Part shown: positions 24,928 through 34,646 of the stretch, piece by piece
How the letters are laid out: each line of letters begins with the position of its first letter
Numbering within the stretch: the first letter of the stretch is position 1
Source of the DNA: Candidatus Thiothrix anitrata
Lineage (GTDB): Bacteria; Pseudomonadota; Gammaproteobacteria; Thiotrichales; Thiotrichaceae
Reading direction: 5' to 3'
DNA: 64,000 nucleotides
NCBI RefSeq assembly: GCF_017901155.1
Contig: NZ_CP072800.1
Span: forward strand, 1,639,283 to 1,703,282
Position numbers and translations under genes: made by a program
The notes under the pieces: model-generated
Seen by the model: only the letters and a program-made list of their open reading frames with translations
What the model was told of the DNA's origin: nothing
Databases searched by the model: none

Positions 24928-25520
24928 CGCGCATCCCTCGCTTGCCACGACCATCAATAAAAAGAGTTGCAACCCGTGGAGAAACACCGCAGCAGCCACT
25001 TCGCAGAGGTCTTACGCCTAAAGAGTTAAAGCCGCAACCAGTAGCACGGTTGAAACCATGCCTAACATGTTATGCCGTCATAGTCTCATAATATCTAAAT
25101 GTTTACAAGACGAAACGGGTTAAGCGGTAATCTGTCCTGAAATTCCTTAATGTTTGCAGAAATTATTTGTAAGACATATTTTAAGACGCTGTTTTACTGG
25201 ATATTGCAGGTGTCTTGAAACCTTTAGTATTTAAGACGTTCTAGGAAATCGAATGTACGCCAGTGGTTTGCACGCATCAATCACCACGCACTCACTTGGC
25301 AGATCGGGGTGGCAAAAGGGTCAAAAAAAGGGCTAAATGGCGAAAGGGTCGTTAAGGGCAATGGGAAGATAAGGGAATGGACTTATCCGAAAGGGCTTTT
25401 AAAGGGCGAAAGGGTGATGACTTTCGTACTTAAACAGATCGACACACATTCTTTACTTTTGTGAGGTCAATCATTACCCTGATTTCAGAAGTATTGATAT
25501 GAATTTTCCCAAGGATCACC
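24928..25520. other. Non-coding region upstream of the mobilisation genes
   Basis: 593 bp without a gene. It holds scattered AAGAC motifs, with TTTAAGACG at 25180 and again at 25230 about 50 bp apart, and then an AAGGG array (25316-25414). Lying between the resolvase module and the relaxase module, it is the best candidate in this window for oriT or another cis-acting site. Confidence 0.5.
25316..25414 (+). repeat. AAGGG repeat array
   Basis: Eight AAGGG motifs, all on the plus strand, at 25316, 25328, 25344, 25354, 25371, 25391, 25402 and 25410. The longer GGCGAAAGGGT occurs twice (25339 and 25405). The spacing is irregular (8-20 bp). This strong strand asymmetry is typical of protein-binding cis sites such as oriT or replication regions. 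Confidence 0.6.
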
Positions 25521-25823
25521 ATGAACGGATTTGGCAAAACGGAACAGATAGCTTTAAGAAAAATGATCACACATAGCGCGTGGACAAATACTGCGCTACT
25601 CTCAATAATCCTAGCCGAAGCATTCTACGATCATCGTGAGACAGATTTTTATATCGGCGTTGTCGCTTTGTTTCTTACATGGTCTATCTACCGGATGCAG
25701 CGCAGAGAGCTTGACCGAAATATTCGCTGGCTGTTTACCTTTCTGAACATCGCTCAGAACGCAATCATGGTATACACCGCATTTGGAATTGGGAGAGTAA
25801 TTTACCGAATTTTTACTTTATGA
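25521..25823 (+). CDS. Small membrane protein, function unknown
   Basis: 100 residues with RBS AAGGA 7 nt upstream. Three short hydrophobic helices are visible (about 20-33, 42-57, 72-92), including FYIGVVALFLTWSIYRMQ. No family recognised. It stands alone between the AAGGG array and the WGR gene. Confidence 0.5.
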   Translation: MNGFGKTEQIALRKMITHSAWTNTALLSIILAEAFYDHRETDFYIGVVALFLTWSIYRMQRRELDRNIRWLFTFLNIAQNAIMVYTAFGIGRVIYRIFTL

Positions 25824-25948
25824 AAATCAGGCTATCTCCCGAACTACATGTATCAAAACCATGATTATTGAAGAGATGTGTGAGTCACAGCACGTTATTT
25901 TGCTGCTTCAGGCAATGAAAGACGAGACACAACAACAAACGCTTCACC

Positions 25949-26191
25949 CTATTGATTAGGCGCATACCCCCTACGCAGCCTCTCCTTAGCGATCTGCTCC
26001 AACCGCTGCGTAGCTACTTGCCAACAAGGCACTAACTCCATTTTGCTGTTACCCCGTGCCGTATCCAAACTGCCCCATGAGCGCACCATGCACAAGTCAC
26101 CGAACAAATCCGGTGCAATGTCCACACGGTAATAACGCCGTTTAACGGCATGGCTCCACGACTGGCTAATGCTGTTATTCATGCCGGTCAT
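25949..26191 (-). CDS. WGR-domain-like protein
   Basis: About 80 residues (ATG at 26191 or 26182; GTG at 26200 also possible). The body reads YYRVDIAPDLFGDLCMVRSW followed by GSLDTARG, close to the WGR domain plan (RYYRL..DLFG.W.L.R.WGRIG). WGR domains bind nucleic acid ends in PARPs, and small WGR proteins occur often on conjugative elements near tra genes. Divergent from the relaxase module. Confidence 0.65.
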   Translation of the reverse strand: MTGMNNSISQSWSHAVKRRYYRVDIAPDLFGDLCMVRSWGSLDTARGNSKMELVPCWQVATQRLEQIAKERLRRGYAPNQ

Positions 26192-26328
26192 GCTAGGCAC
26201 AAATCAATAAAAAACGCAATAGTTTGCCGTGCCGCACTACAACCACCTCAAACGTCACGCTATTTATTAAGTATTGCGCTCTCCGTTACCCTATGGCATT
26301 CACTTAACCAACACACAAAGTAATCGCA

Positions 26329-26769
26329 GTGACGGATACCACCACCGAACAACTCACCCAGTACCTGTACCAACTCGGTTGGCAGGATTACCTGCCTGCC
26401 TTTATGGCATTACTCCACCGCTTTGACGGCACTGAGGCGTGGTTTGATGACGAAGAACGCGACAGCCTGCCGTACTGCCTGCTAACGTGGTTGGCATCCT
26501 TGACCAGCACTGAGACAAAACCTTTGCCGCTGGCACTCTTTGCGCTACGCCATTGGCCTGTCGTTGCATTTCGGGCAAGGATTGATAGGCAAGTGTGGGA
26601 TTACCGTAAGCTGACCTTTCAGCAGTTTTGTGGTGATACGCCGCTCTGTGAAATTTACACTTGGTTACATAGTAGACACCACGAACGTAAACTTTCAGTA
26701 CGCTTTTCCTTAGCGCAAGCGGTGGGTTTTCTGCGCCAGCACCAACAGCCACTGAGTAACACGGAATAA
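26329..26769 (+). CDS. Hypothetical protein preceding the relaxase
   Basis: 146 residues, GTG start at 26329 following AGTAATCGCA. Helical, Trp-rich (LGWQDYLPAFMALLHRF, LLTWLASL, LFALRHWPVV). No family recognised. It ends 3 nt before the relaxase start, so it belongs to the same operon and may be a relaxosome accessory protein. Confidence 0.55.
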   Translation: MTDTTTEQLTQYLYQLGWQDYLPAFMALLHRFDGTEAWFDDEERDSLPYCLLTWLASLTSTETKPLPLALFALRHWPVVAFRARIDRQVWDYRKLTFQQFCGDTPLCEIYTWLHSRHHERKLSVRFSLAQAVGFLRQHQQPLSNTE

Positions 26770-26772
26770 CCC

Positions 26773-28746
26773 ATGCTATTCGCTTGGCTACGTCGCCGTA
26801 ACCGCCCCACAACCGTTCCTACTGCCGTTCCGGTCTTGCCGTCCGGGGTGTGGCCTATCTTGCCTGCTGCCCAATTGTTGCAACCGCACACGCAGTTAAT
26901 CACTCACATTCGCAAGCTATCCGGTGTACCGGATGATTACTGGCGCACGCTTTACCAGCCATTGCTGGATAACTTTGCCGCCTTTGTACAGCAAACCCCG
27001 GCCTCTGAAGCCCACCACCATTGCGCCCAAGGGGGAATGCTCACCCATAGCCTGCAAGTGATGAAGCTGGCACTCGAATCCCGTAAGGGCAAAATGCTTC
27101 CCCCCGGTGCGGCTGCCGAAGACGTGAATAAACAGCAACACGCATGGACATTTGCGATTGCCAGTGCCGCGCTGTTACACGACGTGGGCAAGCCGTGCAG
27201 TGACCAAAAGCTTCGCCTGTACAATGCTAACGGTCAGGATACCCACAACTACTGGCAACCGCTGCAAGGCGCATTGCAATCGGGCTATTACCAAGTACAG
27301 TTTGTGCGTGACCGCCAATACCGTACCCACGAGCTGTTGCCGCCGTTGCTGGCAAGGCAACTCACCCCGGATGCCGCACTCTCGTGGCTGCAACAAGATT
27401 TCCCCGGTGTGTTCAAAGCATGGCTGGGCTACCTGTCCGGGCAAGACGAGGTAGCCGGTGTGCTGGGGCAAATCGTCACTGAAGCTGATAGGCAATCGGT
27501 GGTTGATGACTTATCCGGTAGCCGTCCGATCCACACCCAACAAATCCCGACCGCCAAAGCCAAACCACTGTCGCAGCGTTTATTGACCGGGTTGCGGCAT
27601 TTACTGGATGAACAATTGCTGACCCTCAACCGCCCCGGTGCTGCCGGGTTCTTTGACGGCGATAGCTTGTGGCTGGTCAGCAAACGGGTGTTGGACGAGC
27701 TGCGCAACCATCTGGAAAAAGAAGGCCAAACCGGTATCCCATCCCGCAATGACCGCCTCATGGACGAACTGCAACAGCACGGCATACTCACCCCCACGGT
27801 AGCAGGGCAAGCGATCTGGAACGCCACGGTCAAAGCCGGGACAATGGAACAAAGTTTCACGCTGCTGCGGATACCTGCCAGCACCTTATGGGCTGATCCG
27901 GCACAATTCCCCAAGGAACTGGAAGGCACAATCACACCCAATGCCAAAGACGGCGAAGCCAAAGCCAGCAAACCACCTGCTCCAGCACCCACACAAGCCG
28001 CACCTGCTCCAACAAATCAAACAGTCGTGCCGGAAGCTGCTCCAGCACCAACAGTTTCTGCATCCCCTACCCCTGTCGCTGAACAAACTGCTCCAACCAA
28101 TACCAAACCTGTATCCGAAGATGAAGACGCTTGGTTATTACCGGTTGATGCCTCAGCCAGTGTGTCGACTGATACAGGACAGGAGGCTGCTGCCAGCACT
28201 TCACCGTGGGGTGATGATGACGATCTGCTACCACCAACAATCCAACCATCGACACCAGAATCACCCTCTCCGGTTGCTCCCGCACCTCAGCAAGCCGCTC
28301 CTGTTCCAGCACACAAACCTGCTACAACCACCAACACTATTCCTGCTACCAAGGTGCATCTCCCGGAAGCCACTGGCAATCCTGACAGCGATGATACCGG
28401 CGAACGCTTTCTGCATTGGTTATCCGAAGGTTTGCGTAACGGTCAACACCCGGTCAACACCACCGAAGCTTTCTTGCACACTGTCAAAGAAGGGGTGCTG
28501 CTGGTGAGTCCACGGGCATTTAAGCTGTTTGCCCCGGATAACTGGGAATACGTGCAAAAACGTTTCACCAAATTGAAGCTACACAAACCTGCTCCCAACG
28601 ACAGCAATATCTGGATGTATCACGTTCGTGGGGAAAAGAAATCCGGCATGGTGCGCGGTTTCCTGATCTCCAATCCGCTAGAGACACTGGGCGTTGCCCA
28701 CCTGCCAACCCCGAACAAGGCTTTGTCTTTGCCACACCAAAAATGA
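26773..28746 (+). CDS. traI: MobH-family relaxase TraI
   Basis: 657 residues. N-terminal TraI_2 domain with the MobH histidine cluster EAHHHCAQGGMLTHSLQV (H81-H83, H92) and the HD signature LLHDVGKPC (H136 D137). A long Ala/Pro/Thr-rich linker covers about 395-525. The C-terminal TraI_2_C domain reads FLHWLSEGLRNGQHPVN...VHTVKEG-like to LFAPDNWEYVQKRF. It nicks oriT and pilots the strand. MobH plus an F-type channel is the SXT/R391 combination. Followed by traD after one small gene. Confidence 0.92.
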   Translation: MLFAWLRRRNRPTTVPTAVPVLPSGVWPILPAAQLLQPHTQLITHIRKLSGVPDDYWRTLYQPLLDNFAAFVQQTPASEAHHHCAQGGMLTHSLQVMKLALESRKGKMLPPGAAAEDVNKQQHAWTFAIASAALLHDVGKPCSDQKLRLYNANGQDTHNYWQPLQGALQSGYYQVQFVRDRQYRTHELLPPLLARQLTPDAALSWLQQDFPGVFKAWLGYLSGQDEVAGVLGQIVTEADRQSVVDDLSGSRPIHTQQIPTAKAKPLSQRLLTGLRHLLDEQLLTLNRPGAAGFFDGDSLWLVSKRVLDELRNHLEKEGQTGIPSRNDRLMDELQQHGILTPTVAGQAIWNATVKAGTMEQSFTLLRIPASTLWADPAQFPKELEGTITPNAKDGEAKASKPPAPAPTQAAPAPTNQTVVPEAAPAPTVSASPTPVAEQTAPTNTKPVSEDEDAWLLPVDASASVSTDTGQEAAASTSPWGDDDDLLPPTIQPSTPESPSPVAPAPQQAAPVPAHKPATTTNTIPATKVHLPEATGNPDSDDTGERFLHWLSEGLRNGQHPVNTTEAFLHTVKEGVLLVSPRAFKLFAPDNWEYVQKRFTKLKLHKPAPNDSNIWMYHVRGEKKSGMVRGFLISNPLETLGVAHLPTPNKALSLPHQK

Positions 28747-28791
28747 AAAACCTTTACACAATGAATCCAATGACTACGAGAGGGCAATACA

Positions 28792-29166
28792 ATGAAGATA
28801 AGCAAGGCAAAACGCGTTACCCGTAAAAATCAGGTGCGTGTACTGGCATATTTTTTCCGGCACATTGGCGAGGATGGGCCGACCGGCTGGGTCGGAATTG
28901 TTGCTGCGATGACACCTCATGAATTGCTTTGGGCACTGGATGAGCACGGCGACCCGCATTCGATGCTATTACTCCCACTGGCACGCCTCCACAATTCAAT
29001 CGTTGCATGGAAGGAACACGATAGCGGATTATCTGAAAATTACCAGACGACCGAAATCGACATGTATGAAGCCATTGGTGCTGCCGCTGCCCAATCTTTT
29101 CCACTACCACGGGAAGACGGATGGGCAACATTCCATGAAATTTTCGGGGATGTAAATATTGTATGA
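28792..29166 (+). CDS. Hypothetical protein between relaxase and coupling protein
   Basis: 124 residues, RBS AGAGGGC upstream. Mixed alpha/beta, with LAYFFRHIGEDGPTGWVGI and LWALDEHGDPHSMLLLPLARL. Not recognised. ATGA overlap with traD places it firmly in the mobilisation operon. Confidence 0.55.
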   Translation: MKISKAKRVTRKNQVRVLAYFFRHIGEDGPTGWVGIVAAMTPHELLWALDEHGDPHSMLLLPLARLHNSIVAWKEHDSGLSENYQTTEIDMYEAIGAAAAQSFPLPREDGWATFHEIFGDVNIV

Positions 29167-31199
29167 GCCAACGCATTTTCGATAACCGCTTACGCCCTGC
29201 GGTGGAGTTATGGGTAGCGGTGATCCTGCTGGGGATTGCTGCGGTGCTGATCCTGCAACCGGGGCAATGGTCGCCGCTGATGCCGGGAATCGCGGTGTGG
29301 GCAGGGTTGGGCATGGTGCTACTGGCGTTGTACCGCTTTTGGCAGGGTTGGCACATCCTGCAATACCGCGCCAACCTCAAACGCTTGCCGCATTACGTGC
29401 TGGATGCGGATGAGATTCCGTTGTCGCGTCACAAACTGTTCTTGGGTAAAGGTTTCCAGTGGACACAAACCCACAGCCAACGGCTGGTCGAAGCGCGTTC
29501 CCCCGAAGGGCGCGTCTGGATACAACCGGGTAAGTTGTACCAGTGGGCAAGGGCAATGGAGCTACGCTACGAACACCGTCCCCGGATGCAATGGCTCACC
29601 AACCTGACCCGCAGTTCCCGCTGGTGGAATACCCTCAAACCGTTACCAACGGTAGGCGGTGATCCAGCACTACACGGTGTTGGTGTGGAGGACGAGCGCG
29701 ATACATGGATTGATCTGGGTGATCGGGTAGCGCACACCTTGGTATTAGGCACAACCCGCGTCGGCAAAACCCGGCTGGCGGAATTGCTGGTAACGCAAGA
29801 CATCCGCCGGGGTGAGATTGTGGTGGTGTTTGACCCCAAGGGCGATACTGAACTGCTGGCGCGGATGTGGGCAGAGTGCCAAAGGGCAGGGCGGCTAGAT
29901 CAGTTCCACATTTTCCACTTGGGCTTTCCTGACATCTCCGAACGCTACAACCCGGTGGGCAGTTTCGGGCGGGTCACGGAAGTGGCTTCACGGATTGCAG
30001 GGCAGTTACCCGGCTCTGGTAACTCCGCCACCTTCAAGGAATTTGCATGGCGTTTCACCAACATTGTCGCCAATGCACTGGTAGCACTGGGACGGCGACC
30101 GGATTACAGCGCGATTGCGCGTTACGTCACCAACATTGAACCGCTGATGATGGAGTACTATGCCTTTTGGTTTGAGCGCGAAGGCATTGAGAACTGGCGT
30201 GAACAGGTCAATACCATCGCGCAGAACATCGACCCCAAGTCACTGACAATGGCACTCAAAAGCCGTGACTTTAAAGCGATTGCCTACACCCAATTCGCCA
30301 AAGCGCGGGATTTGTACGACCCGGTAGCGGATGGCTTGCGTTCCGCGTTTGAATACGACAAAACCTATTTTGACAAGCTCACCGCCTCGCTGTTGCCGTT
30401 ACTGGAAAAACTCACCACCGGCAAATCCGGGGAACTGCTGGCTCCCCACTACGGCGACCGTAACGACAAACGCCCGATACTCGACTGGATGGAAGTCATC
30501 CGTCAGCGTGGTGTGGTGTATGTGGGGCTGGATGCGTTATCGGATGCGGAAGTGGCAGGCGCGGTGGGCAACTCGATGTTTGCGGATTTAACTTCCATCG
30601 CGGGACAATTGTACAAGCACGGCGACAATTTGGGGCTACCGACATTAGCAGGACACAACCGTGCCAAGATCGCGATTCATGCCGATGAATTTAATGAGCT
30701 GGTCGGCAATGAATTCATCCCGTTGCTCAATAAAGCCGGTGGTTCCGGGGTGCAAGTCACCGCCTATACCCAAACCGCATCCGACATCGAGGCCGGGATT
30801 GGTGAGAAACCCAAAGCCGGACAAATTCAGGGCAACCTCAATACCCTGATTATGCTGCGGGTCAAAAACGAAGAAACCGCTGCGGTACTCACCGACCAAC
30901 TCGCCAAAGTGCGCATTTACACCAAAACCGCGCAATCCGCCGCTACTGACAGCAGCGAACCGGGTTCCGGGGTGGAATTCACCTCCAGCAACTCCGACCG
31001 CATTACCGAATCCGAGACCGACATTCTCACCCCAGCCGATTTAGTGCAGCTACCCAAGGGGCAAGCCTTTGCGCTATTGGATGGTGGCAAACTGTTTAAG
31101 CTACGCCTGCCGTTAGCCGGTGCTGATCCGCTCTTACCCAAAGACATGCAGGCAATTATCCGCTGGGTACGCACCGAACGCTTGGGGGAGGATAGCTAA
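29163..31199 (+). CDS. traD: Coupling protein TraD (SXT/TOL type VirD4 ATPase)
   Basis: 678 residues. Two N-terminal transmembrane helices (about 15-32 and 42-58). P-loop LGTTRVGKTRLAELL (about residues 196-210) followed by VVVFDPKGDTELL; later HADEFNELVGNEFIPLLNKAGG and VTAYTQTASDIEAG match the coupling-protein core. It links the relaxosome to the secretion channel. DUF4400 gene follows directly (1-nt overlap), as in SXT-type ICEs. Confidence 0.93.
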   Translation: MSQRIFDNRLRPAVELWVAVILLGIAAVLILQPGQWSPLMPGIAVWAGLGMVLLALYRFWQGWHILQYRANLKRLPHYVLDADEIPLSRHKLFLGKGFQWTQTHSQRLVEARSPEGRVWIQPGKLYQWARAMELRYEHRPRMQWLTNLTRSSRWWNTLKPLPTVGGDPALHGVGVEDERDTWIDLGDRVAHTLVLGTTRVGKTRLAELLVTQDIRRGEIVVVFDPKGDTELLARMWAECQRAGRLDQFHIFHLGFPDISERYNPVGSFGRVTEVASRIAGQLPGSGNSATFKEFAWRFTNIVANALVALGRRPDYSAIARYVTNIEPLMMEYYAFWFEREGIENWREQVNTIAQNIDPKSLTMALKSRDFKAIAYTQFAKARDLYDPVADGLRSAFEYDKTYFDKLTASLLPLLEKLTTGKSGELLAPHYGDRNDKRPILDWMEVIRQRGVVYVGLDALSDAEVAGAVGNSMFADLTSIAGQLYKHGDNLGLPTLAGHNRAKIAIHADEFNELVGNEFIPLLNKAGGSGVQVTAYTQTASDIEAGIGEKPKAGQIQGNLNTLIMLRVKNEETAAVLTDQLAKVRIYTKTAQSAATDSSEPGSGVEFTSSNSDRITESETDILTPADLVQLPKGQAFALLDGGKLFKLRLPLAGADPLLPKDMQAIIRWVRTERLGEDS

Positions 31200-31870
31200 T
31201 GGAAAACATCACCGGCACATTATGGTACGTGAAGTGGTTCACGCTGGTGTTTTTAGGCGCACTCATGGTGGACTTGGTGTACGTGTACTGGCCTTGGCCT
31301 GCGGTACGGGGTGTGGCAGTGTTCCAACACAACCTGCACACCGAAACCCAGCTCATCGCCGGATTATCCAACCCGCAAGGCTTAGCCTTCATCCAGCAAG
31401 TACAGGCATGGGTGTACCAGCCTACTTTCGTGTGGACAGGCTTGCATGAGTTTTTGATGCTGGGCTTGTACCCCGTCGCCGACAGCGGCACGGCAAGTGC
31501 TGCGGATATTGGGCAAGGTCTGGCGACAGGGTTTCGGGAACAAATCCAAACCGCCTACATTGGGGTACTGTTGTTTAGCCAACGCTTGGCGGTGCTGGCA
31601 CTGTCCGCACCGTTGTTTGGGTTAGTAGCGTTGGCGATGTTCGCCGATGGCCTGCTGACTTGGTACAAACGCCGCACCAGTGTCGGGCGTGAATCGGGGT
31701 TTATTTACCACCATGCCAAACACGCCTTCAATTACACCCTGTTGGCGGTGTGGACGCTCTACCTGTTACCACCAATGGCACTTGACCCGCGCTGGGTGAT
31801 TCCACCCGCGTTAGTGCTGGTGGGGCTGTCGCTGCGCTTGGCAGTCGGTCATTTCAAAAAGTACCTCTAA
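31199..31870 (+). CDS. DUF4400 integrating-element membrane protein
   Basis: 223 residues with four predicted membrane helices (about 11-30, 120-135, 138-155, 177-215). Opening WYVKWFTLVFLGALMVDLVY and the later YHHAKHAFNYTLLAVWTLYLL fit the ICE DUF4400 family usually placed after traD. Role unknown; inner membrane. Confidence 0.75.
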   Translation: MENITGTLWYVKWFTLVFLGALMVDLVYVYWPWPAVRGVAVFQHNLHTETQLIAGLSNPQGLAFIQQVQAWVYQPTFVWTGLHEFLMLGLYPVADSGTASAADIGQGLATGFREQIQTAYIGVLLFSQRLAVLALSAPLFGLVALAMFADGLLTWYKRRTSVGRESGFIYHHAKHAFNYTLLAVWTLYLLPPMALDPRWVIPPALVLVGLSLRLAVGHFKKYL

Positions 31871-31873
31871 CCC

Positions 31874-33232
31874 ATGATGAAACATTGCATCGGCTTATCC
31901 GAATACCACTTACGCCAAAAGCAGCAGGAATACCCGGTTCACTACGAACCGGAAAAACTGATTAATTCCCACTTGTTGATCTCCGGGATCAGCGGCACGG
32001 GCAAGTCGTACCAATCCTCGCGGCTGTTAGCCAGTGCGGTGCAAGCCGGTATTGAAGTCGATGTGTTTGATGTGCATGACGAGCTGCACGGCATCCCCGG
32101 TGCAAACGCCTGCCGTTACTCGCAAGCCACCGGCTACGGTTACAACCCACTGGAGCTGGACACCGACCCGCATACCGGTGGGGTTCACCGCCAAATCGAA
32201 TACCTGCTGGGCTTAATCCATGAAGTCTCCCCGCAATTCGGGATAAAGCAGGCAATGGTATTGCGTAACCTGCTGGCGGATACCTATGCACTGGCAGGCA
32301 TTTATCCCGATAACCCCGCCACATGGCAACGCAACAGCATCACCGAAAGCGTGCGCAAACAACTCACCGATGCCCGCAACTGGCAAGCCCTCAAACAGTA
32401 TTACCCTACGCTGGATGACCTCAAAAGCTACGGTAAGCGCAAACTCACCGCACTCACCTTGGGCGGTGATAATAAGTGTTTAAGCGCGTTGGAACAGCTC
32501 ACCCGCCACTACAAACGCCTCAATGCCCTGCAAGGCAAATACGCCAAAGCCAGCAGTGATGATGAACTCGACAAACTGGGTAAACAACTCACCAGCAGTA
32601 AAGAACACTGCACCAGCAGCTATGCCACCTTCATCGAAGCCATGCAGACCGGGCGGGAGTTGGAGGATATGCTCAAATACGATTCCGCCGACACCTTAGC
32701 CAGTGTGTTGCAACGGCTGGAACTGCTCAATGCTGCCGGGATATTCCGTGCTAACCCGCCACCGTTTGGAAACGCTCCAGCACGGGTACACCAGCTCAAA
32801 GCCCTCACCGACGAACAACAAATCCTGTTGGTGAAATTGCGCCTGCGTGCCATTTTTGAACGCCACAAACAAGCCGGAGCCACCAACAGCGGCACGCAAC
32901 TGCGCCACGTTATTTTTCTGGACGAAGCCCACAAGTTCTTCAGTAAAGACAGCAGCGACATTATCAACGTGATTGCCCGTGAAGCCCGTAAGTTTGGAAT
33001 TGGGCTGTGGTGCGCCAGCCAAAGTCCCACGGATTTCCCGGACAGCTTCCTCACCAATGTCGGGGCTACCCTGATTTTAGGGCTACACCCCACCCATTGG
33101 CAGATGGCCACTGCCAAGCTACGCCTCGGCAAAGATACCCTCAAATACATCCGAGCAAAGGAAGTGGTGGCAGTGCAACTGCGCGTAGCGGGGCGGGCGG
33201 AACCGCCGTTTGGGAATGTGGTGGTAGGGTGA
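31874..33232 (+). CDS. HerA/FtsK-like ATPase, copy 1
   Basis: 452 residues. P-loop LLISGISGTGKSYQSSRLL (about 36-52) with following VDVFDVHDELHGI; Walker B HVIFLDEAHKFF (about 348) and sensor-like GLWCASQSPTDFPDSFL. A helical insert covers about 190-270. Soluble DNA-translocase-type ATPase in the operon with traD; it may be an extra motor for transfer. It shares the motif PDNPATWQR with the ATPase at 37122. The last 123 nt are repeated downstream. Confidence 0.75.
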   Translation: MMKHCIGLSEYHLRQKQQEYPVHYEPEKLINSHLLISGISGTGKSYQSSRLLASAVQAGIEVDVFDVHDELHGIPGANACRYSQATGYGYNPLELDTDPHTGGVHRQIEYLLGLIHEVSPQFGIKQAMVLRNLLADTYALAGIYPDNPATWQRNSITESVRKQLTDARNWQALKQYYPTLDDLKSYGKRKLTALTLGGDNKCLSALEQLTRHYKRLNALQGKYAKASSDDELDKLGKQLTSSKEHCTSSYATFIEAMQTGRELEDMLKYDSADTLASVLQRLELLNAAGIFRANPPPFGNAPARVHQLKALTDEQQILLVKLRLRAIFERHKQAGATNSGTQLRHVIFLDEAHKFFSKDSSDIINVIAREARKFGIGLWCASQSPTDFPDSFLTNVGATLILGLHPTHWQMATAKLRLGKDTLKYIRAKEVVAVQLRVAGRAEPPFGNVVVG

Positions 33233-33234
33233 AT
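33095..33234 (+). repeat. Direct repeat A: 3' end of HerA-like gene (original copy)
   Basis: 140 bp repeated at 34647-34786 (offset 1552). 111 bp (33110-33220) are identical; mismatches lie only at the two ends. Confidence 0.93.
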
Positions 33235-33268
33235 ATCGTAGCAACAATCCATTTGGAGGCAAATCAGT

Positions 33269-33511
33269 ATGCAAAAACAACCGGACTTTCCTATTGCTTA
33301 CTTATCCGGCGTGATTGAAAATCCCGGTGAACACATGGCTTGCTCATTAGTTTTTCAACTTGAAACAGCGGCGGGGAATGCGTTCCCTATCCATTATGGA
33401 TTACTGATGGAGACGCTGCGATTCGCGGAAAAAGAGGGAGTCATCCCACCATTGTCGCCTCACTGGTGGGCAAGAATAGGAAGTACCGATGGTTGCACAA
33501 TTCAAAGTTAG
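33269..33511 (+). CDS. Small hypothetical protein A of the inserted cassette
   Basis: 80 residues, RBS GGAGG upstream. Core FQLETAAGNAFPIHYGLLMETLRFAE followed by VIPPLSPHWWARI. The same plan recurs in the 78-aa protein at 34408, so the two are paralogues. No known family. Its end overlaps the next gene by 23 nt. Confidence 0.6.
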   Translation: MQKQPDFPIAYLSGVIENPGEHMACSLVFQLETAAGNAFPIHYGLLMETLRFAEKEGVIPPLSPHWWARIGSTDGCTIQS

Positions 33512-34403
33512 CACTGGAGACACTGAGGCTCACCCAATCAACCGTGAAACCGTGGAGTACCTGCTTGCTGGGCAGTTTCCGTGGTTTCAAAGAAACCCTG
33601 AGCGGCGTGTTGACCAGTATTTTGCTGTTTGTCCTTGGTGCAATAACCCCGTTCAATTAAAGGGACTGTACCGAAAACAAGACAATAGCCCTCATCCTTA
33701 TGGAAGTCATACTGGTAAACCTATCAATGGGTTTTTTCATTTCAATGCGGTAGATATGCTCTTTTGCCCTTACAAGCTTAAGCAGCATAGCCATAAGAAA
33801 AATGACCGTAGGGCAATGGGGGAGATTGCCAGACGACTAATCAAACAGGCTGTTGAGGAGTTTGACCGGATTGTATTGCTATTGCGTGATGATTTCGGCT
33901 TTCCCTTTTCAAACAAATTTGCCGAGAAGATGCTTGACGGTTGGTTTAGCTCAGAGGGCTACCTTTATACAGGGGCACACCTGCGGAACTTACCGTGGAT
34001 GATTGCGTATTTTGGCCCAACTGAGAGCCTTTATGGACAATACATTGGCAAAAACAGTGAACTGACAAATGCCATTAGGGAACAAGTGTATGGGGCAAAA
34101 ATAACCGGGGATGGGCAACTTACACAGACTGGGGAGAGGTTTTTCAAACTTCAATTGCAATGCCTCCATCACCGTTTTGACAAAATCATAGATACTGAAG
34201 CACCGCCTGAATACATGACACTTTGGGTAAAAGACTTCTCAAAAACCAACTTCCCAGAAAAAGCACCGACCATTTACCAAAAGACAATAACTTTTGATTC
34301 AGATCGGTTCGAGCGTTTAATCCATACAGCATCAAATCAGGCTAACCGTAATGCCGCATTACTGCAAATTTCCCAAACGGTTGCTGACAGATGGAGAATC
34401 TAA
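33489..34403 (+). CDS. Hypothetical protein with Cys cluster
   Basis: 304 residues, RBS AGGAAG upstream. N-terminal zinc-finger-like pattern FAVCPWCNNPVQL, then a His-rich stretch (PHPYGSHTGK, FFHFNAVDMLFCPYK). Helical C-terminal half. No family recognised. The minus-strand protein at 35268-36200 has a similar layout (FFCPFCDIRLVAY then PHFAARSEKHLFGC), so both may be distant relatives. Confidence 0.6.
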   Translation: MVAQFKVSTGDTEAHPINRETVEYLLAGQFPWFQRNPERRVDQYFAVCPWCNNPVQLKGLYRKQDNSPHPYGSHTGKPINGFFHFNAVDMLFCPYKLKQHSHKKNDRRAMGEIARRLIKQAVEEFDRIVLLLRDDFGFPFSNKFAEKMLDGWFSSEGYLYTGAHLRNLPWMIAYFGPTESLYGQYIGKNSELTNAIREQVYGAKITGDGQLTQTGERFFKLQLQCLHHRFDKIIDTEAPPEYMTLWVKDFSKTNFPEKAPTIYQKTITFDSDRFERLIHTASNQANRNAALLQISQTVADRWRI

Positions 34404-34407
34404 GCCA

Positions 34408-34644
34408 ATGAATCCAGTAGAAACACAACCAGCAGAATTTTCGGTAGATTTTGAGGTGCTATTCGAGTTCGCGGATGCCAAAACAGGGGAAGCTTTTGGC
34501 GTATCCTTGGCAACATTGCTGCAATGCCTGTGCATAGCCGAACAACGCTACCTTGTCCCACCCTTTGAACCTGATTGGGAATGGAAAGTGATCCCCCCGA
34601 CATTGCGTGCATCGGCTGCTTGTAATGAAAGCCGACAAGGTTAA
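34408..34644 (+). CDS. Small hypothetical protein B, paralogue of A
   Basis: 78 residues from ATG 34408. Core FEFADAKTGEAFGVSLATLL followed by LVPPFEPDWEW, the same layout as protein A (33269). Ends just before direct repeat B. A longer upstream start would overlap the 304-aa gene. Confidence 0.5.
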   Translation: MNPVETQPAEFSVDFEVLFEFADAKTGEAFGVSLATLLQCLCIAEQRYLVPPFEPDWEWKVIPPTLRASAACNESRQG

Positions 34645-34646
34645 CT

